Positions 46,230 through 55,494 of a DNA stretch of 64,000 bases are shown here, piece after piece. This DNA is from Aedes albopictus. Lineage: Eukaryota; Arthropoda; Insecta; Diptera; Culicidae. Numbering within the stretch: the first letter of the stretch is position 1; each line of letters starts with the position of its first letter. The DNA is taken from contig NC_085137.1 of assembly GCF_035046485.1 (NCBI RefSeq), positions 448,748,980 to 448,812,979 of the forward strand. The letters run 5' to 3'. The translations under genes and the position numbers were made by a program. The notes beneath the pieces were generated by a model. That model made no database searches. It was not told the DNA's origin and worked only from the letters and a program-made list of their open reading frames with translations.

Positions 46230-46640
46230 CTTTTCTCTATTTCAAGGATTTCTCGGGTAATATTCCAGGAATTGTTTTCAGAATTCTTTCATTGATTACT
46301 CCTGGGATAGCTTGGGATAATTCCAGAGCATTATCTAGATCTCTCTCAGCATTCCTGCAAGGTATTCTGCCCGGAATTTCTTCAATGATTCTTCCCGGAA
46401 ATTATCTAATTTTTCAGGATAGATTTTTGAGATTCCTCCATGGATTATTTAAAGGTTTCCTCTCTTGAGAATTCTAGAAAGATTTTATCGGGAATTCACC
46501 AGAAATGTTTTTTAGGGTTCCTCCAAGGAGTGCTTCTTTTGTGTCTCCAAGGGATTCCCGTGATTCAAGCAAAAATCCATTTCCAAGGATTATTTCCGAA
46601 ATTTCTCCAAAGATTCATCCCGAAAATTCTCTGGGGGTTC
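46230..46640. repeat. Degenerate minisatellite block
   Basis: TTCCTCCAAGGAGTGC, CAAGGGATTCCCG and similar words at about 12-bp spacing; produces several overlapping spurious frames. Confidence 0.6.
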
Positions 46641-46701
46641 CCTTCAGTGTTATAACTATATCGCACATTCGATTTGCCTATCTCATACCGGATCTGAGAT
46701 A

Positions 46702-46829
46702 CAGATCGGACTCGATTATCCGGGAGCTCGATTATCCGCGATTCAATTATCTGTATCATACCTATCCGTAAATATCGATTATCCGGGGTGATTTTTTTTG
46801 GAGTCATCTGGATAATCGAGTCGGACCTG
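46702..46829. mobile_element. pogo-like MITE (128 bp)
   Basis: Ends CAGATCGGACTCGATTATCC and complement CAGGTCCGACTCGATTATCC, with TA at 46700-46701 and 46830-46831. TA TSD and CAGGTCC...CGATTATCC ends fit the pogo branch of Tc1/mariner. The flanks rejoin into one array unit. Confidence 0.82.
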
Positions 46830-46835
46830 TATTGA

Positions 46836-47006
46836 AAAACAGACACGGACACGTTCAATGCTTCCAGTGAGCTTTTTTGCTCTTTGAAGGAAGCACAAAA
46901 CTAAACAACGGGCACAGTCCATAATCTTTTCCTGACAGCTGTGACAGGAACCGAACTCGCGCTCCTCAGCACGATGCGACTACGACCACGACCACGAGTC
47001 ACACAA
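46836..47006 (-). mobile_element. tRNA-derived SINE, same family as 16036-16243
   Basis: Shares GACACGTTCAATGCTTCCAG, CTTTTCCTGACAGCTG and the degraded head with the copy in the I element. ATTGA at 46831-46835 and 47007-47011 is a probable TSD. The B box is mutated (AGTTCGGTTCCTG). Confidence 0.78.
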
Positions 47007-47027
47007 ATTGAGCTTTATGCAAATCTG

Positions 47028-47949
47028 CCCCGAGCAGAGGAGAATATCAAAATGATAACAAAAGAAACACAAAACCTGTTTTTATATCTTGATATGTTAT
47101 TATTAACTTATTGAGGTATTACCGTTCCATAACATGTTTTGTTCGACATATTTATTTTGTTATGATCGTGCTATTGGTATATTTTCATCAAATTATATTT
47201 CAGTAACATGTTTTGTTGTAGCACAAGTTCAGTTATTATTGTGTTATTAACATTTGATCATTAATAGCACAACTATGTATAACAAGCCTTACAATCAAAT
47301 CTACACCATTCGAGACTAACGTTGTTCACAGCGTTCCCTTTTCTTTTTGACATAACATTCTAACTGTAACAGAGCCAACTTATCAGCCATTTGTTTGATA
47401 AGCACTTTGATAAGTATATTTGTTTTTTCATTCAGTTCCAGTTGGGTACGAGAACGAATATAGAAAGTGCAATAGAGTGTTAGCCATTTTACGTTTTGGA
47501 TCAGCTGGTGGAATTCCAGGATGAACTACACATTTCGAACAAATATGTAAGAAAATAATTCAGTCAATAAGAAGAAGTCATCAAGAAGAAGAATTTGATT
47601 ATTTTTAGACATTTTATTTTTATTCCTTTCACTGTAGCGCGGGATTTTGATAATATAGGTCATTTTGTTTTCTGATTGTTATAAATAACTTATTCATTTC
47701 AAAATTTGTTATTGAAATATTTTATAAATTCGCTATTAAGTTGTTATTGAAACTAACAAAAAGTGTTATTTAACTGGTCTTACAGGAACTTTTTTTTGTT
47801 CTGATTTTTGTTATTTTGCCGCTTATGACAGATAAGTTTATAACATGATATGTTATGTTTATAACATGGAAATAACTTTTTCCGTTACTGAATTATTTCT
47901 CCAAAATAACATATTTTATTATGCTGTTGCTATTCCCTTCTGCTCGGGG
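47028..47949. mobile_element. TA-rich MITE, CCCCGAGCAGA ends
   Basis: Ends CCCCGAGCAGAGG and CTTCTGCTCGGGG. Interior AT-rich with many ATAACAAAA / TTTTGTTATNA words. 922 bp, no transposase. The flanks AAATCTG and CATGACC together rebuild the array unit, so the insertion landed inside the array. TSD not resolved. Confidence 0.78.
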
Positions 47950-48434
47950 CATGACCAGTGTTGCTTGCAATAACATTTTTTTTTGTCGCAAGGTGTGACA
48001 ATGAACTACACTTGAGGTGCATTATAACATTGTCGAACAATCTAATTACCTATCTCACTCCACATCAGAGATATTAAGCTAAATTTATATCTGTATGTCC
48101 AGTGTTGCCAGTAATAATATATTTTTTGTGTCCCAATTGGGAATGTAGAAGAATATACTGCATTTGGTGTGCACTATAACATTGTCGAACATTCGAATTG
48201 TCTATTTCACACCATGTCAGAGATATTGAGCTAAATTTGAACTTGTATGATCAGTGTTGCCATCAATAATATATTGTTTGTGTCGCAATGTGTAAAAATA
48301 AACTGCACTTGAGGTGCACTATAACATTGTCGAACAGTCGAATCACCTTTCTCACACCATATCAGAGATATTGAACTGAATTTGAATTTGTATGACCAGT
48401 GTTGCCATCAATAATATATGTTTGTGTCGCAATG

Positions 48435-49122
48435 CACAGTGGGAAAAAATAGGTATAAAACGCGGATAAATTCAACATCTCTGCTCGGAGTGGATGGATT
48501 TGAATAATTTTTCGACACAAACTGCAAAAATCTCTATAGTTTCAGATAAGGAGGGTGTCATCCGCCGCACAATGCTGGAAATCAGTGTATTGAGATCGTT
48601 TTACCCCGCGCTCTCTCTCACATTTTTGAGAAAATCCTCATCTATCCCCGACTGGCGTGCAAAATAAATGGCTTATTTAATTCGTATTTGTGTAGAAACT
48701 TCCGTAGTATCGGAAATTTGACATAATATTGGTCCTTCTCTTGTCGACTGCGTTCCACTCCGGGCGAAGATGCATGTGAAAATTTTAAAAAAATAGGGGA
48801 TATCGGGGTTATTTGAAGATTTTTAATGCCGTGCGGTGAGCTAAATCAGCTCCATTCGATACAACGGAAGTTTTGACACGAACACGAATTAAATAAATAT
48901 TTTTTTTGCATTCCAAGATTTTTCCAAAAAGGTGAAAATGAGAGAAAGTGGGGTAAAACAGGCCCGATACACTGATTTCCAGCATCGTGTGGCGAATGAC
49001 ACCCTCCTTATCTGAAACTGTAGAGATTTTTGCAGTTTGTGTCAAAATTTCATTCGAATCCATCCACTCCGAGCACAGATATTGAATTTATTCGCGTTCT
49101 GTACCTATTTTTTCCCATTGTG
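48435..49122. mobile_element. Transib-like foldback with 5-bp TSD
   Basis: Ends CACAGTGGGAAAAAATAGG and (complement of right end) CACAATGGGAAAAAATAGG. TSD CAATG at 48430-48434 and 49123-49127. The arms remain similar for roughly 300 bp, so nearly the whole 688 bp is a hairpin. CACWRTG ends and a 5-bp TSD are the signature of Transib, the superfamily related to RAG1. No transposase frame. The superfamily call is inference from ends and TSD. Confidence 0.65.
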
Positions 49123-50146
49123 CAATGTGTAACAATGAACTGCACTTGAGATGCACTATAACATTGTCGAACATTAGAATCACCTCTCTCACACCATATA
49201 AGAGATATTGAGCTAAATTTGAATTTGTATGACCAGTGTTGCCAGCAACAATTTATTTGTTTGTGTCCCAACGTGGAACAATGCACTGCACTTGAGGTGC
49301 ACTATAACATTGTCGAACATTCTAATTGCATATCTCACACCATATCAGAGATGATGAGCTATATCTGAATCTGTATGACCAGTGTTGCCAGCAACAATAT
49401 ATTTTTTGAGTACAAACGTGAAACAATGTGCTGCACTTGAGCTATACAATAACATTGTCGAACATCGAATGGCTTATCTCACACCGGATCTATGATATTG
49501 AGCTATATGTGAATCCACATGACCAGTTTTGCCAGCTACTACAAAAATGATGTGTTATTAAATGACGTCAAAGATTTCTGTATTGTAAAATGACGCCAAA
49601 GATGCCACTCGACTTCTACGCAATCTTAACTGAACAATCGTATTCGATATATTATCTCAAAATCGTGTTGATCGATGTTTAACATTATGCAGTGTCGCCA
49701 GTTGAAAAGATAATTTTGAAGGAACAGATTTTACAAAGAAAAGTACTTAAGGTTAATCTAGATGACCACCTGATATTATTTTACGTTACTTCAAACTACA
49801 ATGAGCATGAACACAATCCCAATTGTAGCGAATTATATTGTATTCACATTTTTATTTACAGTTAAGCAGTGTTGCCAGCATAAAAAATCGTTTTATTCTA
49901 TGCACCATGAACAGCTTTTGACGTCTACTTAAATTATGCTGAAGAGTCTATTGCAAACATTCATTTGTATATATTCAGCAATATATGATTCTATTTGAAC
50001 AGTGTTGCCATCTTTCATAAGAAATAATGACATCAGAAGCTATCACTGGTTTGCCTTTGTTGTTCTTTCGAACATTACAAAACATTACATGTGTATATTT
50101 AGAAAATTATTAAGGGTTTAGAGCAATGATTGAAATTGACGTTAAT

Positions 50147-51345
50147 CTAAGTTTTGGACTTAAAAAAGTGAACGTTACCCAATCCGGCGTGAAATAAACG
50201 GACGTAAAATAAGGTCGGAGTGTATTCAGCCACAAATTTCAAAATCAAGCTGAAGAATAGATTGTTCATCTTACTCTTCCAATGAAAAGCAACTAAGCTA
50301 TACAACAGTATTATATAAGCACGCAAGAAAAATACCAGCGCCATTTGGTTACTTGGAAACTTCAAATGGATATTACCGCCAGCGGTACATATATGGGTTC
50401 ACGAATAGCTTCAACACTGTTCCACAATCCACAATTTGTTCTCCTTCTATACGAGCCATTTTGCTTACATTTTCTCGAGCATAAATCTGAAGTCCCCCTA
50501 CTCAGTGTTCACTGACTATGAGTAAGGCATCAATAAGTACAAATTTTCAGATCAATATGTTTGATGGTTTTCCAGATTTTTGCTTGAGAAAATTCGAATA
50601 GAAGTAGGTCATTTTTCCGGCTATCTTGATAATCTTGCAACCTTGTCCATAAACGCTTATCACAGTGTTGACCAATGAAGCAATCGATTCCAATCCCCAT
50701 GGAGAACCAAATACGTGTAACTTGTTTACTTTAGCCTCCCTCCAGGAGAAGCTAATTTGCATACATTGACCAATCCACAGCCATTCGAACATTTGTGCTG
50801 TTAGCATGTAGTAAGCTCCGGTACTTCGACGCAATCTCATAAACTACAAGCAAACAAACGACATCTTGCTGTGCTTTCACTTTCCATCCTCCGTCGTTTG
50901 CCTTAACGTTTGAATGGATATAGTTGTTTGGAGTGAATTTTCTCATGAACCCCTTTTGCAACTGATCCAGTCCAATATCAGTTTAACTACAAACAGAGGG
51001 TTGAACGAAAAGTTTTGGAACCAAATTGACAATTAGCTTGCTACTCGCCCCAACAGTGTGTAGAGAGTTTCGGTTTTTCTTGTACCATCATCATCCCATC
51101 CAATCAACTTCTTGAGAATCGAACTACTAGACTTTCGCCGGATATTGCTCCGACCAACAAACTGAAACAAAACAAATTTACATTTTATGAACACCACACC
51201 GGTACCTATTCGGCTGCGTTCTGATGATGGAAAAAATTGAACAGAGAAGCAAAGTAATTTAGATCCTTTCACCAACTTGGATCCTTCCCTCGATTCAGAA
51301 CATAAAATTCTCTTGGGAGATCCCAAGAGCAGCCGGGGCACCATC
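50147..51345 (-). other. Possible degraded minus-strand gene, not recognised
   Basis: Several minus-strand frames lie in one direction: 51033-51344, 50752-50961, 50547-50840 and 50147-50365. A TTTTGTTTCAG acceptor-like word is at about 51165. The last two are hydrophobic-rich, with FFLRAYIILLYSLVAF near 50340. Adjacent frames overlap as if shifted. I could not assign a family. It may be a receptor-type pseudogene or chance frames. Confidence 0.2.
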
Positions 51346-52485
51346 CCAAAGAAGATTTGTACAACATTTTATCCTGCAAACACATTTTCTATGTAAATGC
51401 ACACAGCACTGCCTCTGCTGTTCCAACTGTTTCCAGATGAGGAGCCAAGAGGTTGGGCTGGAGCAAGGAAAAGGTTCGCTAAATTAAACACACAACTGAA
51501 TGAACTAAATTTAAATACATTCCTACCCTCCTTCCCTCGTCGTCAACCATTCAACCATGAACTTACGCAAAACACGAGTCAGCTGTGACTTTTTGAGTCT
51601 TTTGCGTCAACGCCGGTCACCACGGCTCCCCGAAGCATTTCCAAGCCGGGAACCGAAGCCGTCAAGTTTACATAAAATTAATTTCGTACAAAATCCAACG
51701 ACATTCGGAAACCTTTTTCCAGATTAGTTTCGGGGACCTCCATGCTTCTCCGTCCACCACTGCCAACATTGCCACTCCTTATCATTCGGCGAAAAACAAA
51801 AACCCACCGTTATTTAATTATTTCACTGAAATTTCGACCCCCTTTCCATCCGGTTCGTGCCGATAGCACGCGCTACAACAACAATCCTAAGTGGTGGCCC
51901 TGACTGTGTGCGAAGGGAAAAGTGAAATCTCATTGCCGGTAATTAATATGCAAAGTAAATGTTTGCTGGAGTAAATAGATCACATTCAGCGATGGCGGGC
52001 AAGTGTCAGCACTCGTATCCATCACATTGGATCAGCTCAAAAGTCGGATTACTACATTGTATGAAACAGGTACACCAAGGTTCAATCAAGTACACAGTGT
52101 TCCGGCGTATAACAACTGTGGATATGTTCATAAAGGACCTGAAGAAGCGGCCCGAGTTTTCATGAGAACCTAGAGTCGTATACGAATTTGAAAACTTAAT
52201 GGTATTCCTGAAAGATTTCATCAAGATATATTCTAGGAACTCTTAATGTAATTCTCACGAAACTGTTCTGAGTACTTACATTTTCTAATGCAATTGAGTT
52301 AGAGATACGTTAAGTTATGCAAAATTACCAATTCTCTTGCCAATACGGATTAGGATTTTTCCGTAATGGCAGCCATTACACCAAGGCGTCTCAGCTGAGC
52401 TGATGGTTTTTACGGGAATTCAAAGGCTCTCAGGTAAACTTTATTGAGATTTCAGAGGCGTGTCAAAGAGTTTTATGTGGACTTA
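51346..52485. other. Unassigned, low-repeat sequence
   Basis: GC-richer part at 51390-51960 has no identifiable domain in any frame; the rest is AT-rich with nothing seen. Confidence 0.35.
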
Positions 52486-53084
52486 CAGGGTGCGGCAGGA
52501 AAAAAATGCGAAAAGTTCAAGGCACTATTACACGCTAAATGTGGGATATATATGACTATTTTTTCATGACAGTGTATCAGTCAATGTCTATATTTCAGCA
52601 CTGAAAAATAAAAATGAACGCATTTGATGTTTAACATGTGATAATGTAGGCCTAATAAACGGATATCAATAAACTGCGCGCCCAATGGTCATTAAACAAA
52701 ATGACTATAACAGTAACAAAATTAGCTCAAATTCGATGAACAACCAGACCACACTGATCCAGATCCATGTAGTTTCACATACCAGATGAAATAAGTACAT
52801 ATATTTGATGATATTGTAGAGAAAATCAAAAATTTTGTTTTATCAGATGCGAAATTTAGCGACCTGTGCGATTTTCTGCGGTTTGAAAATTCTGGTTGTC
52901 TTCATCTTCAGGCGCCGCCCTGTAAAGGTTAGTGACCAAAATGGGAATTTTTTTAATTAACTTTTCAGAAAACTAGCCTATTATAGATCATGGAACGTTG
53001 AAACATAGATTGGTTAATGTCAAATGGACGAAAATGAGGTTTGAAGTTGAAAAACACTTTCGCATTTTTTCCTGCCGCATACTG
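52486..53084. mobile_element. mariner-type MITE (599 bp)
   Basis: Ends CAGGGTGCGGCAGGAAAAAA and complement CAGTATGCGGCAGGAAAAAA, continuing TGCGAAA. TA at 52484-52485 and 53085-53086. No transposase frame. Confidence 0.82.
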
Positions 53085-53099
53085 TAGAAGGGCTTTAAG

Positions 53100-53640
53100 A
53101 CGTTACCAATTGGTAAAGTTCCTCCGGCAGTTCCTCCGGGAATTCTTGTGGGAATACTTGCAGAGATCCCTGGGGAAAATCCTACGGGAGTTACGTGCAG
53201 GATTTTATTCGGGAATTCTTCCGGGAGTTCCGCTGGGAATTCTTCCAGGAGTTCTTCCAGGAAAGCCTCCAGGAGTTCCTTCGAGATTTCCTTCCAGAAA
53301 TCCTTCAGGAATTCTTTCCACCAGTTCCTCCAGAAATTCCTCCAAAAGTTTCTGCTGAATTTCTTCCCGGAGTTCCTCTGGCATTTCTTCCAGGAGATCT
53401 TCCATGAGTTCGTTCAAGAGTTCCACCGGAAATTTCCTCTGAAAGTTCCTCCGGGAATTCTTTTGGGAATTCCATCGGGATTTCCCATATGAGCTCTACA
53501 GGGAATTGCTATGAGAGTTTCACCAAGAATTTCTACAGGAGTTCTACTATGAATTCTTTTAGAAGTTTCCTGCTAATTGCTCTAGTAGCTCTATTGGGAA
53601 CTATCCAAGAAGTTCTAAAATTATGGAACGTTAAAAATAG
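53100..53640. repeat. 12-bp minisatellite, clearest block
   Basis: From about 53213 to 53420 the sequence can be cut into successive 12-mers (GGGAATTCTTCC, GGGAGTTCCGCT, GGGAATTCTTCC, AGGAGTTCTTCC and so on) for about seventeen units with no phase slip. Consensus is near AGGAATTCCTCC, itself almost palindromic. The multi-frame open readings of 70-114 codons here come from this period. Confidence 0.85.
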
Positions 53641-53789
53641 GCCAAATTCCACTCAGTTCCACCGGGGTTCGTTTGTGTCACCAATTATGTTTGGAAAGTA
53701 AAAGAATTTCCCTACTTATATTAACCGGATTCAAGAAGTTGATAGATTACGCCGGATTTTTTTTTGTGTAAGGTCCAGCGAGATTTTCT

Positions 53790-54773
53790 TTCGATGTTTA
53801 ACTGGGAAGTTTACAATAGTTCCAAGTTCCAACAGAAACTTCTCCAGAACATCTGCAGGGATTTCCTATCCGGGTATTCCAGCAAGAGTTCCACTGAGAA
53901 ATTTTTCAGGAGTGCCACCGATAATAAGTCATTCTACTAAGAATTTCTCGGATCGAATCCCACTCCCGACAAACTCACAAAATAGTGAGTTCTTCTTTCG
54001 GAAGGGAAGTAAAGCGCGGGTCCCGAGATGAACTAGCCTAGGGCTAAAAATCTCGTTAATACAGATAAAAAAAAAAAAAAGAATTTCTCTATGAGATTCA
54101 TCGGAATTTGTGTGGCAGTTCCACCAACAGTTTCTATAGCAGTTCCATCGGCAATACTTCCAGGAGTTTCACCAAGAATTCCACCAGAAGTTCCGACGAG
54201 GAGCTTCACTCAGAATAGTTCCAAGAGTCCACCGAGAAATCCTTTAGAAATTTCGCCGGGAATGCTTTCAGGAGTTCCACAAGGAATTCCTCCAGGAGTT
54301 CCGCGTGAATTTCCGTCAGGACCAGGAGTTCCACCAGAATTCTTCTAAGAGTTCCCCAGGGATTTCCATCACGAGTTCCATCGAAAATTCTTCAAGCAGT
54401 TGCAGCGATATTTCCTGTATGAAATCCACAGCGAATTTCTATAGGAGATCTACTGTGTTTTTCTATAAGAATTCTCTTAGAATTTCTTCAGAAGTTCCCC
54501 ACCAAATACTCTACTAGCATCAGGAATTAACCTAGTTCCCCCCGCAATCCTTAAGGAGTTCCACGGGAAATTCCTCTAGAAGTTGCACCGGAAATTCCTG
54601 TAGGAGTTTCACCGGGAATTTCTGCAAAAGTTCCGACGAGATTTCCTCCAGGAATTCCACCGAGAATATTGTTAGCAGTTTCCTGGGAATTTCATCAAAC
54701 GTTCCAAAGGGAGTTTCTCCAGGAGTTGTATTGAAAATTCTCCTAATCACACATTTTTTTCTAGGAGTTCCAT
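53790..54773. repeat. 12-bp minisatellite, diverged, interrupted by a SINE
   Basis: Runs of 12-mers such as AGGAGTTTCACC, AAGAATTCCACC and AGAAGTTCCGAC (about 54150-54190), continuing past the Feilai SINE to the LTR at 54774. Confidence 0.75.
53950..54080 (+). mobile_element. Feilai: Feilai SINE, 5'-truncated
   Basis: Starts in the B box (GGATCGAATCCCA), carries the body GTCCCGAGATGAACTAGCC and CTAAAAATCTCGTTAATAC, and ends in an A run. TSD GAATTTCTC at 53941-53949 and 54081-54089. Opposite orientation to the copy at 4445-4626. Confidence 0.88.
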
Positions 54774-55253
54774 TGTGACATGTGCATCTCACATGTCATC
54801 AAGTTCCCTTCTTTCGAAATTCTTACAGACAACACTCGAAGCGCAGTCGGCATAGCCTTCGTCAGTTATCGACCCATTGCATTCGTATGTCGTAATCGGT
54901 TGTTGTACTGCATAAAGATTTTCCCAAGCCATATTTCATGACATAACACATTCAAATATCAGTTTACAAAGTCTTTATCCCATAGCTGTTTCTAAGCCGT
55001 ATGCGGCGCCACATGCGCTTACGATGCAGTCTGTCCTTATGAATATTTCTCTCTCTCTTTCATTTACTCCTTGCGAGCCTTCTCCATGAGCCATCGATCG
55101 GTGATTGGCTAATTAATACATAAGACTTCAAGTGCCTCCAAAATGTAAGCTTAGGCTAAGTTAAAAATAATGAATAAAGAGGATTCTGGTTTTAATCACC
55201 AAGGGATACGCGTCGTGCATGGGAAAGAAAGCCAATTGAAGAACGATATTATA
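54774..55253 (+). repeat. Lone LTR (gypsy-type) followed by a primer-binding site
   Basis: Starts TGTGACATG and runs to the primer-binding site at 55254. AATAAA at 55173 and a CTCTCTCTTT tract upstream fit LTR layout. A SINE-like patch (54838-54905) inside means part of it may be inserted. No internal retroelement coding region follows. Confidence 0.6.
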
Positions 55254-55272
55254 TGGCGACCGTGACAGGACT
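55254..55272 (+). other. Primer-binding site, tRNA-Arg type
   Basis: TGGCGACCGTGACAGGACT is complementary to the 3' end of arginine tRNA (CCTGTCACGGTCGCCA), the primer used by 412/mdg1-like gypsy elements. Confidence 0.75.
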
Positions 55273-55273
55273 T

Positions 55274-55299
55274 GGGAACTTGATGACATGTGAGATGCA
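55274..55299 (-). repeat. Inverted copy of the LTR tip
   Basis: 26 bp, exact reverse complement of 54783-54808, starting two bases after the primer-binding site. Confidence 0.85.
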
Positions 55300-55309
55300 A
55301 AATTCTACC

Positions 55310-55478
55310 CAATGGCTGAGTTGGTCTTACTCAGAAATCGAAAAATCCTTTGTTCTCTAACTCAGTTTTCGTTAAAAGTGGGACAACCCATTGCCAATGG
55401 GTTGTCCCACTTTTAGCCGAAACTGAGAAAGAAAACAAAGAATTTTTCGATTTCTGAGTGAGGCCAACTCAGTCATTG
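55310..55478. mobile_element. Palindromic MITE
   Basis: Ends CAATGGCTGAGTTGG and CCAACTCAGTCATTG. The arms share CTCAGAAATCGAAAAAT and the centre GGGACAACCCATTG / CAATGGGTTGTCCC. 169 bp. Confidence 0.8.
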
Positions 55479-55494
55479 AGAAGATTTTTTTCTC

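Larger units (their letters stand above)
46645..50040. repeat. About 146-bp tandem array interrupted by four elements
   Basis: Unit: AGTGTTGCCAGCAATAATAT, then GCACTTGAGGTGCACTATAA, CATTGTCGAACATTCGAATT, TCACACCATATCAGAGATAT, TGAGCTAAATTTGAATTTGT, ATGACC. Unit starts lie at 47957, 48101, 48253, 48398, 49235, 49381 and 49525, a spacing of 144-152 once the 48435-49122 element is discounted. A partial first unit (46654-46701) continues after removal of the insertions at 46702, 46836 and 47028. Further diverged GTGT(T/C)GCCA starts occur near 49692, 49869 and 50001. Confidence 0.85.

Noticed and set aside
46645..50040. CRISPR-like array
   Set aside because: Units of about 146 bp with no repeat/spacer alternation, in a eukaryotic context.
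53148..54792. Overlapping ORFs of 70-114 codons on both strands as host genes
   Set aside because: All arise from the 12-bp repeat, which keeps every frame open; no domain, and frames overlap in several phases.
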